Positions 25,901 to 37,374 of a stretch of DNA of 64,000 nucleotides are shown one piece after another. Both the position numbers and the translations under genes were made by a program. The notes below the pieces were generated by a model, which saw only the letters and a program-made list of their open reading frames with translations, made no database searches and was not told the origin of the DNA. How positions within the stretch are numbered: the first letter of the stretch is position 1; each line of letters begins with the position of its first letter. Origin of the DNA: Auanema rhodensis (taxonomy: Eukaryota; Nematoda; Chromadorea; Rhabditida; Rhabditidae). The DNA is taken from NCBI GenBank assembly GCA_964057225.1, contig OZ059898.1, forward strand, positions 6,014,001 to 6,078,000, in the 5' to 3' direction.

Positions 25901-28900
25901 TTTTGTTTTCTAAAATTGATAAAAATGATTTGTAAGAATATTCAGATTCAATCAGAACTTACATCAGAATCTGGTATACAAAGCACGCAATGTACTGATT
26001 TTGGGCAGGTTTGCATGCTTCCATCAGGTAAAGTCATATATGGTTTTGGAATAACATTACCGTCATACTTAAATATATGTAAATATAAAATTTTGATATA
26101 TAATTAACATACTCTAAGAAATAAACTACTTAGTATAGGGATCATTTGCCAAATATTACTGAATCCATAAAAAATTGTAATTTTATTAACATCTTCTTTA
26201 ATGTCAAAATTATCTAAATATAGTGAAAACTTACAGAAAAAGTTTATAAGAAACTTTACCATTAGAACTAAAAGCTTCGAATTCTTGGAAAATATCTAAC
26301 AATGCTCCTTCATATTGACAACCAAATCCAGAAGAGCTTCTCATTGATTGTTTCTTAGTTAAACTATCGATATAAAACCATTCAATCTGTATTATATATA
26401 AATTATTATTTATAATTTATATGAAAACAAAAACCTTTTGAGGAAGAAAACTTTGACTTCTTCTCAGAAATGATTTAGCTAACGGTCCAACACAAGCAGT
26501 TACAGTTCTTAATTAAGATTATAAGGTTTCAAAAAAGAAATTAACTAAAACCCATTTTTCAGCTGCTCAGCAAGATGTCCTACTGGACATAATGGCTTGA
26601 TGGAAGGAATAGTTGAAACTTCAAGATCAGCATGTTCTTCTTCAATTTCATTCTATAATGTTTTTTATTTATTTCAGATTTAATAATTATTATACATATA
26701 GTGAAATTTCAATTTTTTCTTCTTCAGCTGGTAATATCTCATTTGATATTTGATATGGTGATATACACATAGGCATATGAACTGTTGATATTGATTCTGT
26801 TGATGTAAAAAAAAGTCGAGGAAAAGCAACTAAAAATTAAAAAAAAATAAAACCAAAAATAAATAAATAAAATACCTTTTCCTGCTTTCTTACGAATTGT
26901 AGTGAAGAGGTTATAAAGACCAGAAGAACTTAACTGATTAATATTTTCAAATACAATAAGAATTGATTCTTTAAACGATGTCTATAAAAAAAATATAAAA
27001 TAAATATTTTAAAATATTTTACCTCAACAACTCTATTATATAATTCATCAATTAGATCTTCATGACAATTTACAAAGAAACATGAAACAAATAATTTACT
27101 GATAACTTTATTTAAAATTTTTCTTGTTAATGCAATTGGCCCAATCAAAAGCATAAATTGACCTTCAGACCACAATTGACACATTTTTTTCCTATAATAT
27201 TTACAATTTGAAAAGAAAATATTTATATTCAAATATAATATATAATATTAAAACTTACGGTAAATAAATATGTTCAATATTTAAATATATAAATTCTATT
27301 ATAATTTTTGTATGTTGTTGATGTGATAAGTTTTCCAAAATAAATTCTCCATCCTTTAAAATATTAAAAATATTATAAAAAATAATTAGGAGCGTACCGT
27401 AAACGAAAGATTGATCTCATCTGGAATTTTTTTAATTTTTAACATTTCATTATACAATTGATTTAACATTTTGTTTGATTGTTTACTATACTCACCACGT
27501 TGATCACTAGATAATATCTTAAATAAGAAATATATTTAAATAATATATAAGTTATATTCTATACTTCAGTTATTTTTTCACAAAAAGCTTTTTCAATTTT
27601 CTCTATCAAGTCTGGACATGTCATACGACGACATTGTGCTTTCGTAATCCTTTCTAATATCATACGATCACCATTATGATCATGAAGTTCTAATAATTCA
27701 TCATTATTAAAAAATAATTTCCGTAAATTTGGAAATATAAGATGAATATGATATGAAATTCTATAATTTAAATAAATAAATTGAAATATTTGATCTATCT
27801 AGTAACGTTTCAACTGGTGTTTCAGCAGATAACAAAGCTAAAAGATGATAATCTGATATAAGAGTTAGTCGTGAATAATTGGAACGAATTTTGTTCATCA
27901 CATATGCAAGGTTCTATAATTAAGTTTTAAGTTATTTATATAAATATAGTTATATACCAATGTAATACTAGACATCATATGTGATATGGTTCGTAACCAA
28001 CATTTTATATGTTTCAAATCCAAAATAAGCAAAACACTACTATCAGAAACAAAGCTTTCTACAAGTTTTTTCCAAAATTTCGCACACTGACGAAACTGTA
28101 GAAATTGTTCCTAAATCAAACATTATTGCTTAATAAGAACAACATATCAATATACTTCAAGTTCGTAACGGGAACGCTCAAATAATCGGGCTACAGTATG
28201 CCATTCCTCCCAAGCAACATACCATTTTCCCAGAGTGCTACGCAATTGTTCAACAATTGAAGTCCATTTACTTAATACTATTATGTTTATATATTAAAAC
28301 GTTGAAACATACTTTAAATTTTTGCTTATGTGAGGTGGAGTAGCATTTGTATCTCGAATATCATGAAGAATTTCAACATCACGAATAGCAGCATTCAACT
28401 GATTTCGTAAATTCGTTGGTTGCTTTAATTTCCAGTAATTAGTTTCTTCTAATTCAAACAAAGCCTAAACGATTGAAACATAAGCTAAATCATGATTAAG
28501 TTAACTGTAGTCCAATACGAAATGACATCATCCAGATGATCAATAATTTTTGCTTCTCGTTCAGCAGCAAAGACTATTGGCTTCAATTGACTAAGGTATT
28601 TATCCAATCCCAACTCGCATAATACGGATACAGTTGAATTGGCATATACAGCCATATCAAAAGCTTGAATATAAAAATTATAATGAATATAACTATGATT
28701 GCTAATTGATTGTAATACTCACACATAACTTCAGACATCTTCTTCCAATGATTATCCAAAAGACGAGGGCAACACATGATTTCCATTACAGCAAAATTTT
28801 TTTTGAAAGCATCAATATCATTTCTCATCTGAAATAACCTTTTAAACATATTTATTGAAAAGAAGAATAGTTAAACCTGAACAATAAACAGTCGAGCAGC

Positions 28901-31900
28901 TCGTTGACCAGATAAGCCGCTTTCATATTCAGATAAATCTTTCAGTAACGTAGTTACAAAATCCAATAAAGCAGGAATATTAACTGCTGTTCGATGACTT
29001 TCAAAGAAATCACTGAATATAATAAATTTTAATTTTATAATTTCCATATATTTATAACTTGACTATTTCAAAATAATTCAAAGTACTTTCCAATAACTTT
29101 TCCATCACCAGCATGTTTTCATAAGATTGCCGATGTCTTGGCAAATCAGTCAACACAATTTTGACCACCTACAAATAATTGAAAATTTAATTTTAAGACG
29201 ATGAAAACCTTTTCGAAACGATTCAATTCTTCTAGATCTGCAAGTAAATTTTGAACACTTGGCTTTAACTCTGCTAAATCTTCAAGATATGTTTGAGAAT
29301 CCTGTGGTATTGCCATAGTCTGCAAGACTTTCAGACGTTCATTTAGTTTCTGAGCAGAAACTTGTATGGCTTTTTGTTTTTTCTGAAATAATATTTTTCA
29401 TTAAATTTTGTAACTAAATTTAGTTAACAAACATTTACAAATAACTGAAATGTTCCTAATCGTCGATTAAAGAAGTGTTGATGATGTTCAATCAACTTTG
29501 GTAATGAACGACAAACTGTAGCTAAGCGGATCAGAGCTGATTCTTGTAAAGAGTCTAACTTTACATGCTGAAATAATAAATTTCAACAAAACAATTATTT
29601 AGATTAAACCTGAGTAAAGATTAATAAACGTTCATAAATATCTGATAAGCTTTTCCCATGAGATGGCATATCGGTTTCCAACATTTCATCTACTGTTGCC
29701 TGTGATAATTTTTTAAATTAAAATAAAATAAAACAAAAAAACTTTATTCGCTAACATTTGGGCTGGATTTATGGAACGAAAAGACAGTACTTTAACATCT
29801 TTTCGAAAATCAGATTGTAAAGCATCGATCTGTCTAAATGATTTAATTTTATTAATTCTTCTTTGTTGAAACTAAATATACTTAAAGATTTTTTTTATAA
29901 ATAAATTAATAAATTTATAAGTTTTACTTTATTTTGATTAACAGACACAAACCTGAAAGGTTATGTGCAAACTAATGTGATATACACAACAATTATTTCA
30001 GTCATACCGTTCTAGTCATTCAGCTGGAATGGTTGCTTCAACAACAAAAGCAATGAATCATTTTCTTCTTTTGTTTTTAAAATTTTTTTTTTATTTTTTA
30101 TTTAATTTGATATATATTTGGTTATTTAAATCAGGTAGGGTATATCTATTATCACATCAGTTTTCATTTCTTTTTGTTTTTATTTTATTTTCTTACTCTG
30201 CTAAGTTAATTCGTAATTTGTCTGTCAGAAGATTATATGTAATAAGAAGTCGTTGTTCTATGGCTTGCCATACTTTTCGTAGCTTAATAGTGAAAAGATG
30301 ATGCAAAATTGTCTAAATAAGGTTTTTTTATATTTTTTGATATGATGTGAATGCTCTAGACTTCGGGAGCTCTTGTTAATCGTAGTTTGAGCACTTCAAA
30401 GTTTCTGATAAGGGATAAGAGCTCGTCAGGAGATGAACTATCAGGAATCTAAGCAATTAATAAGAACGATATAGAATATAATAACATTATTTTAACCTTT
30501 TGATCTTGAATAAAAAACTGAAACTGATAGAGAATAGGTATACTTAAGATTTTTTCCTGATTTAGCTGATCCATAATAATTTGACTGACCCTGAAGTATA
30601 GATGTCATAGTAAACTACTAATTGAATATTTTCTTACAAAGTAGTCCAATAATCTACATCAGTTGTTGAAAAACGAACCCATTCGATAGCAGATATTAGA
30701 AGAATTGGTTCCTAAAGATTGTTAGAAAGGTTGCAATTTCTAACTATAGACAACCTTGAAATATTCTTTCAATTGTTCGATTGGAAAGAACAAACGTTTT
30801 CCAACTAAATTACTATCAATTTGTATGATACTATGCTGTAATCATTGTTTTATTATTATAAATTTATATAAATATTAAACCTCTTTTTGTAGAAATCGAA
30901 TATAATTTCTTATTGTATGAAAAGCTAGCTTTGTTGTTTCTTGAATTAATGTAATATCAAACATCTTTTTTCTAGTTTCTTTTTTAGGTAAATCTTGCAA
31001 GAATCTAAAACATATTCTTAACTGATTATCAATCTTTGCTAAATTCTCACTTTTTTTGCAGCTTAGTTTCGAACTCTAAAATTTTAGCTTGAAATACCTT
31101 AGGAACATCTCTGGCTGTTTTTTCTTTCAAATTAATTATATCATTTGGATCAAATAACAAGGACTCTCTAAAGCGTATTGTGTTTTGGTTTTTTTTTCTA
31201 AAATTTGAAAACTTTTGCTCAAAAAATAGTCGTAGTTGCGAGCATTTGAAACTATTACTTTTAGCTATCCTTGTTGTCAATAACTCAGCATTCACTATTC
31301 GCTTTTTGCATTTCGCGAGAATATCTAAAGTATTCAAATAAATGACAAGAAAGTTCATATGAAAAACCGCTTGTCTTCTTTGTTCGTCTTAGCTCTTGTA
31401 TATTATACTGATCGTTCGCAAGATGTATGTATGCTAGACGCTCCGTACAATAAATCCATTCAAGAACTTCTAGTATTACCGATCGCTCTTTTTCAAATAA
31501 TCTATAACTTGTAACCATAAGTGAAAACGATTGAGCTCAATTCATTTCACCTCATTTCTTCGATTCGTTTATTAGCTTGTCGAAAATCTAAGGGAAATTT
31601 AGTCATTATTGCCAGCCATTGTTTCTGAGAGGAAATGTGAAGATATTTTATAAAAACCTGTAATAAATTACCGCTTCGCCAATATCTTTACATTTGACGC
31701 CTTGTTTAAGTGCTTGAATTGATTTCCTCTCATTCCACATATTTATATGATACGTTATGAACGATTTCCTAATTGATAAAGTTGTAAGTTTACAGAAGGC
31801 CTTGAAAAATTTACCTGTACAGGGGTAATCTTTGTCGTTTTCTGTCCTCCTCTTGTTTTTTCCATTCTTCTACCACAGTTTCGATATCCTGTTCTGGTAG

Positions 31901-31954
31901 TGGGTGATAAGCAAGAACTCTACTATATCTTTCTACTGTAACTTGGCATGCCAT
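19972..31954 (-). CDS. Divergent dynein heavy chain lacking AAA6/C-terminus, AAA1 P-loop degenerate
   Basis: Many exons separated mostly by 40-50-nt introns give roughly 2,900 residues, against over 4,000 for ordinary dynein heavy chains. The order from the N-terminus is: a short tail (31.95-29.0 kb); a recognisable linker (around 28.8-27.6 kb, with NHWKKM and FFNNDELLEL); AAA1 with GPIALTRK (27119-27142) where GPAGTGKT is normal, and FENINQ where FDEFNR is normal; a poorly recognisable AAA2; AAA3 with GAQYSQKST (25062-25088) and its conserved end FIRLWVHECLRVI; AAA4 with GQPGQGRSQ (23342-23368); a coiled-coil stalk with microtubule-binding-domain-like sequence (about 21.9-21.3 kb); and AAA5. 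The protein stops soon after AAA5, so AAA6 and the C-terminal domain are absent. The start (MACQVTVERY) follows an ATTCTTTTAG acceptor but is uncertain. C. elegans also has divergent paralogues (dhc-3, dhc-4); this may be of that type. It is unlikely to hydrolyse ATP at AAA1. Confidence 0.85.
24100..24187. repeat. Two-copy 44-bp tandem repeat in an expanded dynein intron
   Basis: Copies at 24100-24143 and 24144-24187 share ATTACTGTAACTTATACAGTAA, itself an inverted repeat (TTACTGTA/TACAGTAA), followed by a GYGCRCAGTGCTCTG segment. The host intron is about 290 nt, while its neighbours are 40-60 nt, so the repeat is probably part of a small inserted element. Confidence 0.75.
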
Positions 31955-32077
31955 TAATATCTAAAAGAATTATCAACTTACGTTTGATGTATTTAGGCTT
32001 TAGATAAAAATCTTCATGATATAAGTCTCTATTAGCCATAATTCGCTTTGGTTTGAATAGATTGCTGATCAATGTAC

Positions 32078-32149
32078 CTCTCATGTATGGTATGCTTCAT
32101 TTCATTTGGCGAAAGACCGGAAGCGTTCACCACGAGAAATGCGTTAAAC
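32078..32149 (-). CDS. Candidate exon upstream of the dynein gene
   Basis: A 72-nt segment lies between a TTTTGAAG acceptor and an AGAG|GTACAT donor, with one open frame (FNAFLVVNASGLSPNEMKHT...). Its base composition is richer in GC than its flanks. Joining it to the next exon at 31961 puts a stop in frame, so either it is a 5' exon spliced differently or it is not coding. It is listed because the dynein N-terminus is unresolved. Confidence 0.25.
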
Positions 32150-32354
32150 CTTCAAAATAAAAGAGCTCATATTAGGCTGCCATGCTAGATTAAGCTTTAC
32201 AATATTAAGATTTGAGCACATCGATTCTTAGTCATTCGTTAGAGGAGAAACATTAATAAAGACGAGAAATATGTAAAAGTTTAATCAGATGAAAATTCAA
32301 TAAATAAAACCAGAAAATACACGTGAATTGAAAAAAATGAGGTTCATCGCTTGC

Positions 32355-33409
32355 TTAATGTTCCATCTGAGAAAATCTCTCGGCGGCGTTCTTAAGTTTA
32401 GTTCTCAAAGATGAAGTTTTTACCACGTCTAGAGGGCATTTCTCATCCTTAAAACATCTATTTCAAAAAATATTATATTAACTGAAACAAACCTTATTTT
32501 TAGCTTCAATGTCTGCACCTTTAAAAGCTAACGCCAAAGCAGAATCTTCGCGGTCTTCCTCACATGCCATAAATCTGGAATATAATCAAAAACTTGAATT
32601 AATGCACACTTGAACCAACAAAGGAGTATTTCCTTCGCCATTGTGTGCGTCTATGTTAATATCTCTTTGGGCAATTAGCAGATGAACTATCTAAAGATTT
32701 AAAATGATGTGTCAATTTTTCAATGAATCATACTTGATCATGGCCTTGACTAGCTGCTCTATGAAGAGGTGTATCTCCATACTTGTCAGCGGGATTTACA
32801 TATGCGCCCGAATTAATCAGCAAATAAGCCAACTAAAAATATGAGATTGAGGAAACAAACAGTTTATAGTGAGAACTTCTTTCAAATTCTTACTGCAGGC
32901 ATAATGAAGAGAAGACTGTCCGTTGTTGTTTTTAGTATTCACATCGACCTGAACAATCAGTTCACATAAAATCAATTAACTATTGGAATTAATTACTTCT
33001 GGCAAAGTCAGAAGATACTTCACAAGTTCAGTACGCCCAGCAGAAGTAGCAATCATTAAAGGAGTCCAACCCAACTAGGAAAAAATGATAACAATCCTAA
33101 ATATTAATGTTCTTACTTCATCTTTCAAATTGGCGAAGTCTTGATCAGTACCAATACAGTATCGCAAAATGCTCAGGCATCCCCCAACAGAAGCAAAATG
33201 CACGGTACAGCGTCCAGTCTCGTCTGTAGACTCTAAGAGTTTCGGTATTTTTTGAAGCAATCTTTTTCCATCCTTAAAATATCATGAACATTCCTTTTTT
33301 TCTTTTTATTTATTCTAACATCCTCTTTCCCTTCTCTAAGCAAATTCGAGAGATTTCTAACATGGTCAATCATTTTGAGCTCAGGTTCAGCTTCAGGCTT
33401 GTCCGTCAT
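32355..33409 (-). CDS. PSMD10: Gankyrin-like ankyrin-repeat proteasome chaperone (PSMD10 family)
   Basis: Eight exons (33409-33320, 33272-33117, 33074-32997, 32948-32877, 32832-32734, 32690-32608, 32574-32493, 32447-32355) join in frame to 250 residues. Human gankyrin has 226. Successive ankyrin repeats are visible: DETGRCTVHFASVGG, GWTPLMIATSAGR, NNGQSSLHYACS, KYGDTPLHRAASQGH, GEGNTPLLVQ. The last repeat and tail (ADIEAKNKDEKCPLDVV) match the end of gankyrin, which binds the Rpt3 ATPase during assembly of the 19S proteasome base in the cytosol. The final acceptor is the second AG of AATAGATGTTTTAAG, because the first gives a stop. ATG is 3 nt after a TTTATTTAG acceptor, and the SEC20 stop is 178 nt upstream, so it may be a downstream operon gene. 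Another ankyrin-only protein is possible, but length and C-terminus favour gankyrin. Confidence 0.85.
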
Positions 33410-33587
33410 TTTCTAAATAAATATAAAAATGTTCTTCACATTTTGGAAAAATATAACTGTAGAAAGAACGTGTATACTAGTCAATAAAATATACAGAAAA
33501 ACGTTTAAAATTTATACAAATCTTCAGAATAACATATCTTCCCATATATATATAAATTAAAAGCCCATAAAACATTGCTTCCTATTT

Positions 33588-34526
33588 TTAAAAAATAGAA
33601 AATTTAGACAGAACCCGCTTTTGAAGTATATAATATACAACAAGAGCATAAAAAATACAAGCTATGGTGACTAGGATCTTATCTGTTAGTTCTCTCCGCT
33701 CATATTTTGATAATAATTTATTAGATGTCTGAAAAAAATCGAGAAATCAACTAATATTATAGCATATTTACCTGTATATGAGTGGCTTGACTCTCGAATT
33801 CAGTTTGAGTCTCTGCAAGAATTGCACTGGAATGTACTAAACTATCCATAGTCTGTTCACTATGAGTGACTCTTTCATTTACTTTGGCAACAAGATCCGT
33901 TAATCTATCAGTAGTCTAAAAAAATAATTGTAATTACTGGTAGCAACTAATTTTCTCACCTTGGTCGCATTTTGCTTCAAGGTATTGTGATCAACCAAAC
34001 GTTTTCTTATCTCAACACTCTGAGCACCCCCCGAGAGTAACATCGAACGGGTTTTCTCAACTGAATTTTTTGGGTAAAATATATTACAATATGACTATAA
34101 ACCTATATTTTTCTTCACTATAATTAAAGAATTTGTTAATCCAACTGTATTTTCTTCAAGTTCTTTTTTATGTTTTTCAAGTTGAGCTTGCATCTCCTTT
34201 TGTTCATTTGCCAAAGGGACCTTAATGCATTGTGTATAGACAAAAAGCCCCTATCAAATAAGTTTACCTGATTGACAACATTCTGCAAACTTTCTACTTT
34301 CTTTCTCAATTGACTGATGAGGTCTTTAAGCTGTTTATTTTCCTCAAACAGAGATTTTTCATCAGAAAATGAACTGCAATGCAATAGCATTTGTTATTCT
34401 ACTTATGAAAACTTTGATTTACCTTAAGTTTAGAATTCTTTTTTTCAACTCAGAATCTAAACGTACAATATCGCGATTTAAAACTATAGCTTCTACAGAG
34501 TTGGGGTCATTGTTTTTAGTAATCAT
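33588..34526 (-). CDS. BNIP1: SEC20/BNIP1 Q-SNARE (Golgi-to-ER retrograde fusion)
   Basis: Six exons (34526-34423, 34373-34268, 34220-34103, 34060-33960, 33915-33772, 33728-33588) give 237 residues; human BNIP1 has 228. An N-terminal coiled coil (DEKSLFEENKQLKDLI...) is followed by a SNARE helix (about residues 140-190) and the diagnostic junction KYERRELTDKI leading into a single C-terminal membrane span with a short basic tail (LQKRVLSKFSIF). Sec20 family members act at the ER membrane in the syntaxin-18/Use1/Sec22 complex. The start is MITKNNDPN because a TTTATAG acceptor lies 3 nt upstream. An upstream ATG could add a short hydrophobic stretch, but that would require skipping the acceptor and has no counterpart in the family. 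COX17 ends 217 nt upstream. Confidence 0.9.
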
Positions 34527-34743
34527 TCGCTATAAATTATTATTAAAAACTGTGCTATAATTCTGAACGCGGTACCATTTCGGTTAAAACCATCAAAAAG
34601 AAAAGGCTTCTCAGCATTTTTAATGCTTCATTTGAAAAGTAATAACAACAACAACTAAATATCAAACAATTAAAGAAATATGATGTCCTAACAATGACTA
34701 AAACTATTATTTAAAGCGTGCAAACTAAATTAAACTAAACAGC

Positions 34744-34981
34744 TTAGACGTTGAATCCAGCTTCTCTCATGCATTGTTTGTGGGCTTCAATAAGTTTTCC
34801 GCAATTTTCTTCCCCATTTTCAATTATACAAGCATCCCGAATCTATCAATAAAAAGTTTAAACAGTAAGACTACATATAATATACTTGTTTTGTTTCAGG
34901 GCAAGCACAACAGGGCCTCAGCTTCTTGGTAGAATCAGCAGAGTTATTGCTACTATTAGCGTTACCTTTTTCTTCAGGCAT
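34744..34981 (-). CDS. cox-17: COX17 copper chaperone for cytochrome c oxidase
   Basis: Two exons (34981-34886, 34842-34744) encode 64 residues. The family signature is complete: the copper-binding [18 protein letters not shown] followed by a second CX9C pair ([13 protein letters not shown]). COX17 sits in the mitochondrial intermembrane space and hands Cu(I) to Sco1 and Cox11 for assembly of complex IV. The intron falls between Gln and Ile within the signature. The ATG lies 2 nt after a GTTTCAG acceptor, consistent with trans-splicing. The N-terminus before the motif is short and Ser/Asn-rich. The gene is followed closely by SEC20 on the same strand. Confidence 0.96.
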
Positions 34982-35474
34982 TTCTGAAACATTTTTTAAT
35001 TCCAAAAAGGTTCAGAATTTAAAAATCAAAGTAAAGAACTGTTTTAACAGAATGTACACAATTTTGAATCTGGAAAAAACGCTTTATATCTTTTCTAAAA
35101 ACTACAACAGCGGACTGTGAACGTTGAGTTATCATGTTATATATTCAAAATATTTAAGACAGAATATAATATTGTAAAAACACAGTGAAAGGGTTAGGGG
35201 AGTGGAATTTATATAAAATAGTTATGATGACTATCTAATCAAAATGAGCAACACAGCAAGCGTTTACGGTTAATGGAATAACTCTGATTGGAGATAAGCT
35301 TAGAGAAAAAGTCAAGCGATAAAAATAACTTTGACAAAGCAAACCATTTAGAGAAAATCAGGAAAATCATATTATCATAGACCATCATCATCATCATTAT
35401 CATATACCGGCAATAAATATATTCAGCACCTGAAGTCATTATTTGAATTAGTAAAGTACTTCAAAATAGGCGTT

Positions 35475-35511
<37 letters not shown>

Positions 35512-35526
35512 ATATATATCGCTTAA
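34982..35526. other. Spacer between UBE2K-like gene and COX17
   Basis: No coding sequence seen. It contains a perfect (AT)n run at 35479-35509 and an ATG/ATC-rich stretch near 35380-35410. A minus-strand frame here reads M-rich repeats and is not credible. The GTTTCAG next to COX17 is a probable trans-splice acceptor. Confidence 0.6.
35479..35509. repeat. (AT)n microsatellite
   Basis: About 15 perfect AT units, just downstream of the UBE2K-like stop codon. Confidence 0.9.
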
Positions 35527-36361
35527 TCACGAAAAGATATAATCGGTGGCTTTCGAGAGATCCCAGTTACTACAGCTCAAAACCGAAATGGCTTCATCCT
35601 GAAAGTTAAAGTTGAAAGTACAAGCTGTTTTTGAATGTTCTACTAACCTCTGCAACACCCATGTCCATTAGTCTAGTAATTTTTTGTTTAAATTCAGGAC
35701 TATCGGGTACAGTTCCTTTAGCAAAACGTGATGTCCAAAAAATAGCAGTTTCCTAAAAAAACCATATTAAGTGGAACGCTTCTCAAAGATCAAACCTTAA
35801 ACAATTGTGGGTTATCCATATATTGCCGAGCAACAACAGCATCTTGTGGATCTTTCGGTTCTGGAGTACACATTAAAGATTGAATAGAAAGTAAGACTGT
35901 TCTTAAAGTCAATGATGCAGCCCTGAATAAGAAATACACTATGAGTAAACTATTGATTAGTTATTGATAACCATTGGTCCTTCAAAATATCTAGGCAAAT
36001 TATCCCTGTTTGGGAGCTAATGTTTGGATGCCAGATCTTGGTGATAAATTTGGCCTTAAATACGAATATATCGATAATAGCCTCAAATAGAACTAAAATA
36101 CCTTTGGTGGAATAAATGGATATTGCTCGGGAATTACAATAGAAATATCAAAAGTACCACCCTCATACGGCGAATCAGGAGGACCTTTAATTGTTCCCTG
36201 CAAAAAAAAACAAATGTTAAAGAAGGATAATTAATTCAAACTTTTATATCAGTTAAAGTATCGTTTAAAATTTCAATCATGATTCCAGTATCCTGGATTT
36301 CTTTGTTTGTTACAACTTCTTTGCATTCCCTTTGAATTCGAACAAAAGCAATATTAGACAT
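35527..36361 (-). CDS. UBE2K: Ubiquitin-conjugating enzyme E2, UBE2K/E2-25K type with UBA
   Basis: Six exons (36361-36242, 36197-36102, 36054-35972, 35922-35796, 35752-35648, 35598-35527) give 200 residues, the same length as human UBE2K. The UBC fold shows [19 protein letters not shown], the HPN box (KIWHPNIS), and the catalytic cysteine in [14 protein letters not shown]. The C-terminal UBA domain ([19 protein letters not shown]...[13 protein letters not shown]) separates this subclass from other E2s. UBE2K builds Lys48-linked ubiquitin chains. The start ([12 protein letters not shown]) lies 3 nt after a CTTCAG acceptor. It is the first gene of the minus-strand series and is divergent to the bHLH gene, with 290 nt between the two ATGs. 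Confidence 0.95.
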
Positions 36362-36651
36362 TTCCTGAAGTGATTTGATTAATAATTTAAAAAAAAAAGT
36401 AAAAAAGAGTAAAACGTGTTACTTAAAACTTTATTCACGCGGTGAAAAACAATAAACCTATATAAAAGTCATAGAAAATATAAAAGGAGGATGCGCGTTT
36501 GTATTAGAACGCGTCGTGAGGTAAAAAATATATATAAATATGAACCACGACCAACGCCGAAGTGCACTGAGAAAAAATGAACTTTGACCTTGTATGATTT
36601 ACTATTACTTGTGTATTATGTTATATCTTTTATCATTTTGTTTTTTTTTAG
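36362..36651. promoter_or_regulatory. Bidirectional promoter region (UBE2K-like / Mlx-like)
   Basis: This is the only sequence between two divergently transcribed genes, so it must hold both promoters. A GC-rich patch within an AT-rich background includes an inverted repeat CGCGTT (36494-36499) / AACGCG (36508-36513) with an 8-nt loop, plus CCACGACC and CGAAGTGCAC further right. Which factors bind is not known from the sequence. Confidence 0.5.
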
Positions 36652-37374
36652 ATGAACAGAAGACGTTTAACCATTGAAGAAACTAACACAATGAGCCCAT
36701 CAGAATCTGATTCATTTGTTGATAAAAAAAAAGAAACGCATTTACGATGTGAACGTCAGCGTCGAGAAGCAATAAATGTAAGTCTATAACACTAGTTTCT
36801 CGATAAGTTGTTTAAATTAGAATGGATATAATGATTTGAAAGATTTAATACCACAAACTCCTTCGGCTATGGGCTGCAAAATAACAAATGCAGCTATATT
36901 ATTCAGGTGTTTTTGTATGGAAAGACAAGGGTTTATCTCATTTTTAGAGCATGTGAGCATATGACACAATTAAATAATGAAGTTGAGAGTGGAAATAAAG
37001 AAATTCAACAGCTAACTACTCAAGTATCGGCTCTTGAAATGATCGCTGCTCAATACGAAACTATGACTGCCGAATCGACGACAGGAGGATCTGTATCTAT
37101 CCAAGCAAAAATGGTAAAATCGTTATTTGTTCCAACAACAATTTTTTTTTAAAGATACAAGCCCTTCTTGATGAATGTTTTTCAACTTTCTCGGAACAAG
37201 TAGATTTCACAAGTTATGCAACAATCACAAGAACCTTATTGACTTGGGTGGAATCATTGGCAGGGGATAATGAGCAATTCAAGGTAAAGACTTTCATATT
37301 TATACATTAAGGTTTTTTTTTAGAAAACAGCGAGTAGATTATTGACAATAGCTTTAAGTCAGACATCTAGTTAG
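36652..37374 (+). CDS. mxl-2: Mlx-family bHLH-leucine-zipper transcription factor
   Basis: Five exons (36652-36777, 36821-36906, 36948-37113, 37155-37283, 37324-37374) give 185 residues. The basic region HLRCERQRREAIN carries the H-E-R spacing for E-box contact. The HLH then runs NNGYNDLKDLIPQT...KITNAAILFRACEHMTQLNNE into a zipper helix. The C-terminal part (DECFSTFSEQVDF...TLLTWVESLAGDN) matches the dimerisation/cytoplasmic-retention region of Mlx, which is absent from Max and Myc, so the assignment is Mlx (MXL-2 in C. elegans), partner of the Mondo/ChREBP-type factor. The start ATG directly follows a poly-T TAG acceptor, as expected for SL trans-splicing. It converges with the next gene. 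Confidence 0.88.

Noticed and set aside
34561-34620. Upstream minus-strand ATG giving a hydrophobic MLRSLFFLMVLTEM N-terminus to SEC20
   Set aside because: An acceptor sits just before the downstream ATG, and SEC20 proteins have no N-terminal signal sequence; it is more likely leader or intergenic sequence.
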